A stretch of 30,639 nt of DNA from UBA8958 sp964571695 (GCA_964571695.1 CAZNDG010000035.1:1-30639); one strand, 5' to 3'; positions 6,823 to 13,818 are shown, numbered from the stretch's first letter. Numbers and translations are program-made. Notes: generated by a model from the letters alone, not told the origin.

Positions 6823-8577
6823 TCAACCGCGGACATTTACGATGACCAGGGTATCGCCTACATCCACGGAATCGCCGGGTTCCACAAGAATGTCGGCCAC
6901 TTTCCCATCCACTTCACAGATGACGTGGTGGTGCATCTTCATCGCCTCCAGATCCACCAGGACGTCTCCCACCATCACCTCGTCGCCTACCTCGATGGGG
7001 ATATCCGTCACCTTTCCCTTGATGGAAGACTTGACTACCCCCTCTTTCTTGAGTTCTTCGATCTCCTGGGCGGTCAGGACGCGTTTGTACATCCACCAGC
7101 CGGGCTGGCGGTCTTTCTTCCGCTCTTCCCCGGACCGTCCTTCCATTCCTTCATGGGGGGCCAGCATCAGCTTATAGAGTGCATCGTCTAAAACGTAATG
7201 CTCCATATCCGGATATTTGAATAACTGGGGATGCTCCTCCAGGTAACCGGTGTGGAACCGGCGGCAGCGAAAATCTTCTTCGTCACATATGGCCAGATAC
7301 AGGGGAATCGTCGTTTTCGGCCAGACGATGTTGAAATCCTTCAGGGCCCGCTGGAGGCGCCTTATCGTTTGTTCCCATTCGTAGCCCCAGACGATGAGTT
7401 TGGCCAAGAGGGAATCGTAAACGGAGGGAACGAGGTAGCCCTTGTAAGCGTTGCCGTCGATGCGAATACCCGGTCCTCCGGGGGGATGATATATCTCGAT
7501 GAGTTTCCCCCCTTCGGGAAGAAAGTTGTTTTTCGGATCCTCGGCGTTGATGCGCACCTCCACGGCGATGCCGTTAAGGCGCACGTCCTCCTGTAGTATA
7601 TGCAGGGGTCTCCCCTCGGCGATCCGGATCTGCTCCTGGACCAGATCCTCGCCGGTGATCATCTCGGTGACCGTATGCTCCACCTGGAGGCGGGTATTCA
7701 CCTCCATGAACCAGAATTCATTGGTTTGGGAATCGACGAGGAACTCCACGGTGCCGGCGCTCACGTAACCAGCCACCCGGGCCGCCCGCACCGCCGCCGC
7801 GTGGACGGCTTCGAGAACCGACGCGGGCAGATCCGCCGGGGCGATCTCCAGCAATTTCTGGTGCCGCCGTTGGATGGAACAATCCCGGGTTCCCAGGTGG
7901 ATGACATGTCCGTACTGGTCGGCCAGGATCTGGACCTCTATGTGGCGCGGTTTTTCGATATATTTTTCCACGTACAGCCGGTCGTCATGGAAGGCGGCGA
8001 TCGCCTCCGCCCGCGCGGTGGGGATGTTGAGCTTCAGTTCCTGCTCGCTGTTGATCCGCCTCACCCCCCGGCCGCCGCCCCCCGCCGTTGCCTTGAGGAT
8101 AATGGGATATCCGGCGTCCCGTCCAAAAGCGGCGGCCGCCTCCACCCCTTCCTGGCCCGCCGGCAGACTGTCCGTTCCCGGAACCACGGGAATGCCGGCC
8201 CGGATCATCATCTCCCTCGCCAGGACCTTGTTGCCCAAAGCGTGAATCACCTCGGGGGGGGGGCCGATGAAGACGATGCCCTCCCGCCGGCAGGCCTCGG
8301 CAAAATCGGCGTTTTCCGACAGGAATCCGTATCCGGGATGGATGGCGTCGGCTCCGGTATTCACCGCGGCCTGGATGATTCTTTCGACATCCAGGTAGCC
8401 CCGATTCGGTTCGTTGCCGATCTGGACGACCCGGTCGGCAAAGCGGTGGAAATAGGCATCGCTGTCGGGTTTTTCATAGACGGCGATCGCTTCGAGGTTC
8501 ATGTCCCGCACTGTGCGGATGATCCGCAGGGCGATCTCCCCCCGATTGGCGATTAAAACCCTTTTGATTTTCTTCAT
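6823..8577 (-). CDS. Biotin carboxylase fused to a biotin carrier domain (acyl-CoA carboxylase alpha subunit)
   Basis: A 584-residue cytoplasmic enzyme subunit. The N-terminal biotin carboxylase domain begins KRVLIANRGEIALR. The ATP-grasp glycine loop GGGGRG lies at 166-171 and the FMEVNTRLQVEH active-site segment follows. The C-terminal biotinyl domain has LEAMKM with Lys547. It carboxylates its own biotin with bicarbonate and ATP; a separate carboxyltransferase would then carboxylate an acyl-CoA. The fused layout is that of propionyl-CoA, methylcrotonyl-CoA or acyl-CoA carboxylase alpha subunits, and the substrate cannot be told without the beta subunit, which is not here. The start at 8577 (MKKIKRV) is where the domain begins. 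The open frame extends 23 codons upstream through the promoter, so I reject that longer form. Confidence 0.92.
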   Translation of the reverse strand: MKKIKRVLIANRGEIALRIIRTVRDMNLEAIAVYEKPDSDAYFHRFADRVVQIGNEPNRGYLDVERIIQAAVNTGADAIHPGYGFLSENADFAEACRREGIVFIGPPPEVIHALGNKVLAREMMIRAGIPVVPGTDSLPAGQEGVEAAAAFGRDAGYPIILKATAGGGGRGVRRINSEQELKLNIPTARAEAIAAFHDDRLYVEKYIEKPRHIEVQILADQYGHVIHLGTRDCSIQRRHQKLLEIAPADLPASVLEAVHAAAVRAARVAGYVSAGTVEFLVDSQTNEFWFMEVNTRLQVEHTVTEMITGEDLVQEQIRIAEGRPLHILQEDVRLNGIAVEVRINAEDPKNNFLPEGGKLIEIYHPPGGPGIRIDGNAYKGYLVPSVYDSLLAKLIVWGYEWEQTIRRLQRALKDFNIVWPKTTIPLYLAICDEEDFRCRRFHTGYLEEHPQLFKYPDMEHYVLDDALYKLMLAPHEGMEGRSGEERKKDRQPGWWMYKRVLTAQEIEELKKEGVVKSSIKGKVTDIPIEVGDEVMVGDVLVDLEAMKMHHHVICEVDGKVADILVEPGDSVDVGDTLVIVNVRG

Positions 8578-8611
8578 ATCCCGTTTCTCTCTGTCCGTTT
8601 TTTGGTGTCGT

Positions 8612-8640
8612 TGTTTAACCCACTTTCCAATCGCTGTCAA
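8612..8640 (-). promoter_or_regulatory. Promoter of the biotin carboxylase gene
   Basis: On the minus strand TTGACA (8640-8635), 17 bases, TAAACA (8617-8612). The mobile element begins 16 bases upstream of the -35 box, so this promoter survived the insertion. Confidence 0.5.
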
Positions 8641-8647
8641 CAACAAG

Positions 8648-8655
8648 GGAATTTG
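8648..8655. repeat. Left copy of the 8-bp target-site duplication
   Basis: GGAATTTG directly outside the left terminal inverted repeat; identical to 12791-12798 directly outside the right one. Confidence 0.92.
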
Positions 8656-8675
8656 GGTAGTGTCTCAGTTTGAAA
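8656..8675 (+). repeat. Left terminal inverted repeat
   Basis: GGTAGTGTCTCAGTTTGAAA, the exact reverse complement of 12771-12790. Just inside lies a 14-bp palindrome AAGAAATATTTCTT (8678-8691) and two direct copies of TTGCATATTTT (8690-8700 and 8721-8731), which could be transposase subsites. Confidence 0.95.
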
Positions 8676-8760
8676 GAAAGAAATATTTCTTGCATATTTT
8701 CTTAGATGCTTTACAACACATTGCATATTTTTTTCTTCTAAAGAAAAAGGGGGGAAGATC

Positions 8761-8928
8761 ATGGCTTCAATGGTAGATAAGCAAGATTGCCTTCTGGCTG
8801 CCGTAGAAATTACCAAAGAGTATGCAAGGGGAAGCAATGGCACAGTTGCTTATAGTTACATTCCTGAATTGCTTGAGGCAACATATATAAAACTCGTCTC
8901 GTTGATGGAGACTTCAAAGCAGCCTTAA
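8761..8928 (+). CDS. Micro-ORF of unknown function in the mobile element
   Basis: A 55-residue acidic, probably helical protein beginning MASMVDKQDCLLAAVEITKE and ending METSKQP. I do not recognise it. Support comes from a strong ribosome site (AAGGGGGGAAG, about 8747-8757) just before the ATG. It also comes from its position as the first gene inside the left end and the four-base overlap of its stop with that of the convergent micro-ORF. An 8-bp hairpin (8730-8737 with 8741-8748) stands directly in front of the ribosome site and could control initiation. Confidence 0.6.
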   Translation: MASMVDKQDCLLAAVEITKEYARGSNGTVAYSYIPELLEATYIKLVSLMETSKQP

Positions 8929-9068
8929 AGCTTCTCGTTGTAAAGCGCCACAAGTTGACGGTAAATCTCTTTAACCTCAATCGCAGAATCTTTTCCGCGA
9001 AAAGGGTTTGATGTTACAACTCGCTCTGCAATCCGCAAAAGTTCCAACTTAATCTCTGTCTCTATCAT
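8925..9068 (-). CDS. Second micro-ORF of unknown function in the mobile element
   Basis: A 47-residue protein beginning MIETEIKLELLRIAERVV and ending VALYNEKL, apparently one or two amphipathic helices. The ribosome site GGAGGAAAGACA immediately precedes the ATG at 9068. It is convergent with the 8761 gene and shares the bases around 8925-8928 with it. I know no function; size and setting are those of accessory genes in plasmids and phages. Confidence 0.6.
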   Translation of the reverse strand: MIETEIKLELLRIAERVVTSNPFRGKDSAIEVKEIYRQLVALYNEKL

Positions 9069-9106
9069 TGTCTTTCCTCCATTGTTAATCTATAAAACAA
9101 TTATGG

Positions 9107-9135
9107 TTGACAATTTATAGAACGAATGTTCTAAT
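9107..9135 (+). promoter_or_regulatory. Promoter overlapped by a GAAC-N4-GTTC palindrome
   Basis: TTGACA (9107-9112), 17 bases, TCTAAT (9130-9135). The palindrome TAGAAC-GAAT-GTTCTA (9118-9133) fills the spacer and enters the -10 box. Its core GAACGAATGTTC fits the LexA box described for Bacillus (GAACRNRYGTTC). It could equally be the operator of an element-encoded repressor. Confidence 0.45.
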
Positions 9136-9289
9136 GTAGTCAAGAAAAAACAATGCTAAAAAATTTCATGTAAGTATAAGAATATATTGCACATTAAGTG
9201 ACCGGGGTAAAATTTAAGCTTATAAACACAGAAAAAATATTAATAATGGTAATTATATTCATGCGTTATGATTTTAATTTGACAAGGTG

Positions 9290-9298
9290 TGGTATAAT
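9290..9298 (+). promoter_or_regulatory. Extended -10 promoter of the Panacea gene
   Basis: TGG followed by a perfect TATAAT (9293-9298), 65 bases before the ATG at 9363. A TTGACA at 9279-9284 is too close to serve as its -35 box. Confidence 0.5.
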
Positions 9299-9362
9299 GT
9301 TCTGCAAAAGAAGCGACCCCGTACACATACAATGTTATGTAAAAAGAAAGGGGGTACACATC

Positions 9363-9800
9363 ATGGCAACAGTCTGCGACGTTTCCAAATACATTCTTAA
9401 AAAAGCAGGCAGAATGACCACAATGAAGCTCCAAAAGCTTGTGTACTATTCGCAAGCATGGAGTCTTGTATGGGATGAAGAACCGTTATTTGATGAACCT
9501 ATTGAGGCGTGGGCAAATGGTCCAGTAGTGCGTTCTCTCTATGATGCACATCGCGGGCAATTTAAGGTGGGAACGTCTGATTTCGTAGGTCGCGGGAAAT
9601 GTTCTAACTTATCAAAAAAACAAAAAGAAACCATTGATGGCGTATTAAAATATTACGGGGATAAGTCAGCCCAGTGGCTTATTGATTTGACCCATTTAGA
9701 AGACCCTTGGAGGAATGCCCGTGGTAATTGTGGCCGTGGCGAATCTTGTGATAGTGTGATTAGCCATGATGCAATGATGGAATATTACAGTGGTCTTTAA
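9363..9800 (+). CDS. Panacea-domain (DUF4065, SocA-like) protein, probable antitoxin
   Basis: A 145-residue protein that is a nearly complete Panacea domain. It shows the typical opening VCDVSKYILKKAG, the core MTTMKLQKLVYYSQAWSL and the downstream EAWANGPVVRSLYDAHRG. The domain occurs as antitoxin in many two-gene toxin-antitoxin systems, where it neutralises very different toxins. The start at 9363 follows AAAGGGGG. The frame is open upstream to 9198, but that part crosses the -10 site. Three bases separate its stop from the next gene, as expected for a translationally coupled pair. Antitoxin function is inferred from domain and arrangement. Confidence 0.85.
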   Translation: MATVCDVSKYILKKAGRMTTMKLQKLVYYSQAWSLVWDEEPLFDEPIEAWANGPVVRSLYDAHRGQFKVGTSDFVGRGKCSNLSKKQKETIDGVLKYYGDKSAQWLIDLTHLEDPWRNARGNCGRGESCDSVISHDAMMEYYSGL

Positions 9801-9803
9801 TAG

Positions 9804-10247
9804 ATGGGTAAAAAGAATAATCAGAAAAAACCAAACGCAACTCAGCAGCCACAAATAAAAAAAGAAGCAACCCACACAAAAAATCCAGAAGGATATGAAA
9901 GCCAATATATAGCATGGCATTTTGAAAGCATGGACCACGCTGGATCATGGCCATGCGATATTCCCACTCTTCAGGGTATTGAAAAAAGACTCCATGAATT
10001 TGAAAAGAAAAGATGGTCTGAGCTTAGTGGTAGCAGCCATCCCTTACCGATAGATAAAATAATCCCAAAAGCTCGAAGACGACTATCTGACTTAGGTCTT
10101 GACGATTATGCAACCATATATCAGTTTGACATTAGAAATGGTATGCAAAAACAAAGGCTTTGGGGATTAAGGGTGGAAAATATATTTAGAATTTTATGGT
10201 GGGACCCCAAGCATGAAGTATATCCGGTTGAGAAACGCGGCACGTGA
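9804..10247 (+). CDS. Probable toxin partner of the Panacea protein
   Basis: A 147-residue protein starting three bases after the Panacea stop and without its own ribosome site, so translated by coupling. The first 30 residues are Lys/Gln-rich and probably disordered. The C-terminal half contains IYQFDIRNGMQKQRLWGLRV followed by IFRILWWDPKHEVYPVEKR. I recall similar WWDP-H-V endings in small uncharacterised partners of DUF4065 genes, vaguely like RelE/ParE-type folds. No catalytic residues can be assigned. Toxin identity rests on context only. Confidence 0.6.
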   Translation: MGKKNNQKKPNATQQPQIKKEATHTKNPEGYESQYIAWHFESMDHAGSWPCDIPTLQGIEKRLHEFEKKRWSELSGSSHPLPIDKIIPKARRRLSDLGLDDYATIYQFDIRNGMQKQRLWGLRVENIFRILWWDPKHEVYPVEKRGT

Positions 10248-10256
10248 AGTTATCTG

Positions 10257-11087
10257 TTAGTTTATTAAACCAACAATCTCTTCCAAACTCCACGCATGAT
10301 CCGCAATCCCCACTTCCATTGCCGGTGTTATCCGTAGCGTCTTATGAATCCGTGCAAAGTTGTAGTGCATGAAATGTAGGGCCACGGAGTGTTCAAGGTT
10401 TTCAATCTTCTTACTAAATCCATTAGTTAAGCGAGTGAAGCGGCGCATAGACATTCTCATGGTCAGGTTTTGCCGTTCAACATAGCTTGTGGAAATATCT
10501 TTCTTGTCAGGATTGCCATAAATGATGTTCTTTTCAATCCCGGTACATTCGGCGGGGCTGTATCTCCTTTGGTCTTTCGTTGATTCAGGTTGACCGTAGA
10601 GTTTAACCAGCATTGCATAATCAATATCGCCCCCGAAAGCATTTTCAACGGCGGTAAGATACGCCCTGTGTCCATCAGTGGTAAGCTGCACCCTGTTCTT
10701 AAGTCTGCTTTCCAGGTCAAGCATGAATATATGGGCGTAATGAGCATCACGACGCCCGACTAAAAACGAAAGGATTAGCTTGGTATCGGCATCAATCGCC
10801 GTCCAGGTGTAAACATCGCCATATCCAAATTCTCCTTTATGATCATCCGGTACGTTCTTTTCTTTGGCATAGCAGAAATTCCATATTTCATCACACTGGA
10901 TACGTTTACAGGGAAGATCGCGTAGGGTCTTATCTTGGTATTCAGCACAAGCAGTTCCCACATCAATAAGTAGTTTGGTAACTGTATTGATAGAACAGCC
11001 AACCATGCGGGTAATGGCCCTCATGCTGTTACCTTCAACCAACATGCCTATGATTTGCGCTCTCTTTTCTATGCTCAGTTTGTTCAT
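10257..11087 (-). CDS. IS1-family-like DDE transposase
   Basis: A single-frame transposase of 276 residues. An N-terminal helix-turn-helix (about 6-42: KRAQIIGMLVEG, MRAITRMVGCSINTVTKLL) precedes a DDE core with Asp66 (IQCDEIW), Asp138 (TTDGHRAYL) and Glu204 (SYVERQNLTMR). The HYNFARIHKTLR tail is common to this group. It would cut and join the 20-bp ends of the surrounding element. Unlike classical IS1 there is no InsA/InsB frameshift. No extra inverted repeats flank the gene itself: the toxin stop is only nine bases away, so it belongs to the 4.1-kb unit and is not a nested insertion. All three acidic residues are present, so it is probably active. Confidence 0.9.
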   Translation of the reverse strand: MNKLSIEKRAQIIGMLVEGNSMRAITRMVGCSINTVTKLLIDVGTACAEYQDKTLRDLPCKRIQCDEIWNFCYAKEKNVPDDHKGEFGYGDVYTWTAIDADTKLILSFLVGRRDAHYAHIFMLDLESRLKNRVQLTTDGHRAYLTAVENAFGGDIDYAMLVKLYGQPESTKDQRRYSPAECTGIEKNIIYGNPDKKDISTSYVERQNLTMRMSMRRFTRLTNGFSKKIENLEHSVALHFMHYNFARIHKTLRITPAMEVGIADHAWSLEEIVGLIN

Positions 11088-11217
11088 GGCCTTGCCCTCT
11101 TAAGCATTTTTGATTTACAAATATCACATTATACTTAAGCTGTCAAGCATTATATTCAGTTTAAACGAAATATCTCCCCGGGCACCATAATCATATATAA
11201 TCAAATGTTTACCATGT

Positions 11218-12381
11218 TTATGGTGTCTTTTTCCCCTGCTCTACCAAATAATTATAATTGGAAGTTTTGCCACTATGCGGCTGTGCGGGGATCGGAATAA
11301 AAAGAGACAATTGAACTTGTTGCTTCCCAAATTGTATAGCCATTCGTTCTCTAAGTTCCCTCATGGACGTACAGGCTCTTGCCATGCCAATTAACATCCA
11401 GATCAATTCGACAAGTTTTCTTAAACCGTATTGACTCGTCAGCCATTGATGGTAATTACGACCATGCCGTGGTTCTGGCGCATGATTTTTCAACCATTCA
11501 GACACATCTTGGTCAAGATTGTCATAAATTAGCTCCATAACTAATTTACCCCAATACTTGGGACGTTGTGCTAATGGACCTCTCCAGTTTGTTAATCGTG
11601 AAAATTCGATCCACAATTCATCAGGGAAAACCTTTTCCCAGGGGCGCATTTCTTCTTCCAGGTATGCTCTCAGCTTAAATCTAAGAGCATCTTGTTCTCT
11701 TGCATATTGATAGCCAGTGGCTTCATCAATGAGGGCAATTAAACCAATTTTTGAACAGGCCGCAAGGAACATGGCGCATTTTATCGCTATTTCTCTCTGG
11801 CGATCTGTTATTCCAGATTCCAAATCTTCCATAGCGGATATATACCCTCGGCATATTTCAAGAAAAGTCTCTGCTTCAATACCACGAACATTTTTATTAA
11901 CGACCCCAGGCAATTCAAAATCAATCATATGGTCTGCAATGTCCTGCGGCATGTACTTTTTTAAGTTTCCTGCATTTATATAGCTCTCAAGATTACCACC
12001 ACCCTTTTTGTCGGTTATAATATCCGTGGCCCCCGTTCTGCTAATCACCCTCCTGCCGTCATTTAATACATAACACGGGATTCCCGGGCCATTATTTGTT
12101 GATAGCTCTCCAAACCATTCTGCCTTGGGTAATTTTATTTCTGTGGGAGAGGTGGTGGTTGTTTCAGCAGGAACAATTTTTTCTTTTTCAATTCCGGCAA
12201 CTTCTGCAAGTGTTAATGGTATATTTTGCTCAGATGCCAATTTCAACAGATCATCGCGCCACTTAGCAGGTATTTTGCCTGCCTTTGACCAATACTGAAT
12301 TGTGCTTTGCCGTTTACCAAGAAGCTCGGCAAGTTTCGTTTGTCCTCCAAACCGTTGAATAATTTGATCTACGTAATTCAT
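11218..12381 (-). CDS. HTH regulator with P63C domain
   Basis: A 387-residue protein in two parts. Residues about 8-45 form a Cro/YdaS-like helix-turn-helix (QTKLAELLGKRQSTIQYWSK). A linker rich in Thr/Glu leads to a large P63C domain, recognisable by DEATGYQYAREQDALRFKL, by a W-x-K-V-P/F-PDE-W block and by GRNYHQWL. P63C proteins occur in phages, plasmids and other mobile elements; their molecular role is not well established. AAAGGAGG stands just before the ATG and a near-consensus promoter with repeated operator-like boxes lies at 12423-12467, so it may repress itself. It is transcribed in the same direction as the transposase. Confidence 0.82.
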   Translation of the reverse strand: MNYVDQIIQRFGGQTKLAELLGKRQSTIQYWSKAGKIPAKWRDDLLKLASEQNIPLTLAEVAGIEKEKIVPAETTTTSPTEIKLPKAEWFGELSTNNGPGIPCYVLNDGRRVISRTGATDIITDKKGGGNLESYINAGNLKKYMPQDIADHMIDFELPGVVNKNVRGIEAETFLEICRGYISAMEDLESGITDRQREIAIKCAMFLAACSKIGLIALIDEATGYQYAREQDALRFKLRAYLEEEMRPWEKVFPDELWIEFSRLTNWRGPLAQRPKYWGKLVMELIYDNLDQDVSEWLKNHAPEPRHGRNYHQWLTSQYGLRKLVELIWMLIGMARACTSMRELRERMAIQFGKQQVQLSLFIPIPAQPHSGKTSNYNYLVEQGKKTP

Positions 12382-12422
12382 TAGATGGTCCTCCTTTAGA
12401 CAAAATTTGGTTTCGAGGATAC

Positions 12423-12467
12423 ATCATAACGAATATTTTGGTATTTGTCAAACGAAATATTTGGTAT
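12423..12467 (-). promoter_or_regulatory. Promoter and tandem operator-like repeats of the HTH-P63C gene
   Basis: On the minus strand TTGACA (12451-12446), 17 bases, TATGAT (12428-12423). On the plus strand CGAATATTTTGGTAT (12430-12444) and CGAAATATTTGGTAT (12453-12467) repeat at a 23-base interval, covering the spacer and the region upstream of the -35 box. A weaker third copy, AAAATTTGGT, lies at 12402-12411. Confidence 0.7.
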
Positions 12468-12473
12468 GTTGAT

Positions 12474-12725
12474 TTAGGTATTGGAGGGTAACTTTTCCCA
12501 CCTCGCTTTAGCCGCCTTCTTAGCAATCTCTGACCTCTGTTCAGGCGTAAGGCGTTCAGCGCGTACCTTGCCGCCCTTCTTGCCTCCGAGCCTTCCTAAA
12601 GCAACAGCGGCGGGGTTCTTCCCTGTCTCTGGTTCTTCAACGGGGTTCTCATCCGTAGCCGCCTGGACAATGGCGTAGGCGAGTTGGTTCAGGTCGGCAT
12701 ATTTTGGAATCTTGGCTTTTTTCAT
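12474..12725 (-). CDS. Small basic KGG-type protein of unknown function
   Basis: An 83-residue protein with an N-terminal helix (DLNQLAYAIVQAA), an acidic linker, and a basic Gly/Lys block (AVALGRLGGKKGGKVRAERL). It ends in TPEQRSEIAKKAAKARW. Such proteins are widespread as small hypothetical genes in mobile DNA and are sometimes labelled histone H1-like; binding to nucleic acid is a guess from charge. No clear ribosome site precedes the ATG at 12725. It lies 45 bases inside the right terminal repeat and reads towards the HTH-P63C gene. Confidence 0.65.
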   Translation of the reverse strand: MKKAKIPKYADLNQLAYAIVQAATDENPVEEPETGKNPAAVALGRLGGKKGGKVRAERLTPEQRSEIAKKAAKARWEKLPSNT

Positions 12726-12770
12726 GGCTTAAGCGTAGCATAACCGCTCAAGCATTTCAAGAGACAATTA

Positions 12771-12790
12771 TTTCAAACTGAGACACTACC
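12771..12790 (-). repeat. Right terminal inverted repeat
   Basis: Exact reverse complement of 8656-8675 over all 20 bases; similarity stops immediately inside. Confidence 0.95.
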
Positions 12791-12798
12791 GGAATTTG
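12791..12798. repeat. Right copy of the 8-bp target-site duplication
   Basis: GGAATTTG, identical to 8648-8655. Joining the two flanks here restores a spacer of 138 bases between the divergent biotin carboxylase and ketopantoate reductase genes. Confidence 0.92.
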
Positions 12799-12858
12799 CC
12801 TATTTCAACAAATCCTGATAGAGTGAATGATCTTCAGGAAAAAGGAGGAACAAGCGGA

Positions 12859-13779
12859 ATGATCGACAACATTCACATAATCGGCGCCGGGGCCGTCGGG
12901 GCGGCCTATGGGGCGCTCCTGCACAATATGGACCGGCGATGCGTCTCCTTCGTCGCCTCAGGCGAGCGCCGGGAACGGCTCCTTAGGGAAGGCATCGCAG
13001 TCAACGGCAAGGAATATCTGATCCCCGTTCTCGACAGCGGGAAAACTCACCCCGTCGCCGATCTGCTGATCGTTGCCGTCAAGCATTATCACCTCGACCA
13101 GGCCATCGCCGAGATGAAAAACAGCATCGGGGACGGGACCATCATTATGTCCCTGATGAACGGTATCGACAGCGAAGAGAGGATCGGCGCCGTTTACGGT
13201 GAGGAGAAGTTACTCCATGCGGTCGTGGTAGGCATAGATGCCCTGCGGCGGGGCAACCGGGTGGCTTATACCACCCAGGGCAAGATCTTTTTCGGAGAGA
13301 AGGGGGCGAAGGAGTCGTCCGACCGGGTGCAACGGGTTCAGGACCTCTTCGACCGCGCCGGGATAAACTACATGGTGCCCACCGACATCATGAGAGATAT
13401 CTGGTGGAAGTTCATGATCAACGTGGGTATCAACCAGGCCTCGGCCGTCACGGGGGCAAATTACGGCATCTTTCAGCAGGCCGGTCCGGAGCGGGAGCTC
13501 ATGGATGCGGCCATGCGCGAGGTCATCGCCCTGGCCCGGAAGCTGGGCATCGGCCTGTCCTCCGAAGATGTGGAAAAATGGTACGCCGTTCTGGCCTCTC
13601 TCGGCCCAGGGGGAAAGACCTCCATGCTCCAGGATATGGAGGCCGGTAGGAAAACGGAAGTGGAGATGCTCTCCGGGGTCGTCATGGCCCTCGGGCGAAA
13701 GCACGGCATGGATGTCCCGGTGAATGAACGCCTCTACGATCAGATCAGAGCCTTGGAAAGGAAAAGGGGAGCAAGCTGA
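12859..13779 (+). CDS. 2-dehydropantoate 2-reductase (ketopantoate reductase family)
   Basis: A 306-residue NADPH-dependent oxidoreductase of the ApbA/PanE family. It has a Rossmann loop GAGAVGAAYG near the N-terminus, the VAVKHYHLDQA segment, and the catalytic W-K-x2-N block (IWWKFMINVGINQASAVTG). The C-terminal helical domain is complete. PanE reduces ketopantoate to pantoate for coenzyme A synthesis, but paralogues act on other 2-oxo acids and no pan genes are near, so the substrate is uncertain. AAAGGAGGAA (12841-12850) fixes the start at 12859. The mobile element ends 68 bases upstream, so the original promoter region has been cut. A weak TTGCCT-17-TAGAGT (12796-12824) remains as a possible promoter. 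A terminator follows at 13819. Confidence 0.88.
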   Translation: MIDNIHIIGAGAVGAAYGALLHNMDRRCVSFVASGERRERLLREGIAVNGKEYLIPVLDSGKTHPVADLLIVAVKHYHLDQAIAEMKNSIGDGTIIMSLMNGIDSEERIGAVYGEEKLLHAVVVGIDALRRGNRVAYTTQGKIFFGEKGAKESSDRVQRVQDLFDRAGINYMVPTDIMRDIWWKFMINVGINQASAVTGANYGIFQQAGPERELMDAAMREVIALARKLGIGLSSEDVEKWYAVLASLGPGGKTSMLQDMEAGRKTEVEMLSGVVMALGRKHGMDVPVNERLYDQIRALERKRGAS

Positions 13780-13818
13780 AGAACCGCGGGCTCAGCGAAG
13801 GGGGAAAAGATACCTTTA

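Larger units (their letters stand above)
9069..9362. other. AT-rich regulatory gap between the micro-ORFs and the Panacea pair
   Basis: No gene. It holds a promoter with a GAAC-N4-GTTC palindrome (9107-9135), an extended -10 site (9290-9298), and directly before the Panacea gene two copies of GTACACAT (9321-9328 and 9354-9361). ACCCC (9316-9320) could pair weakly with the GGGGT of the ribosome site. Confidence 0.5.
8656..12790. mobile_element. IS1-family-like element of 4135 bp with passenger genes
   Basis: Perfect 20-bp terminal inverted repeats (8656-8675 and 12771-12790) and a perfect 8-bp direct repeat outside them define the unit. It encodes one IS1-like DDE transposase (10257-11087) plus six other genes: two micro-ORFs, a Panacea-domain gene with a partner, an HTH-P63C protein and a small KGG-type protein. 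It is clearly more AT-rich than its surroundings. An 8 to 9-bp duplication is the rule for the IS1 family. As I recall ISfinder, the ISMhu11 group of that family uses a single-frame transposase and includes elements carrying passenger genes up to about 4.6 kb. The group assignment is inference; the boundaries are seen directly. Perfect ends and duplication suggest a recent insertion. Confidence 0.92.

Noticed and set aside
7600..8556. Open frame of 318 codons on the plus strand
   Set aside because: Antisense to the biotin carboxylase, whose motifs are all intact on the other strand.
10248..11217. A separate small IS inserted within a larger island
   Set aside because: No inverted or direct repeats flank the transposase gene; only nine bases lie between it and the toxin gene. 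The perfect ends are at 8656 and 12790.
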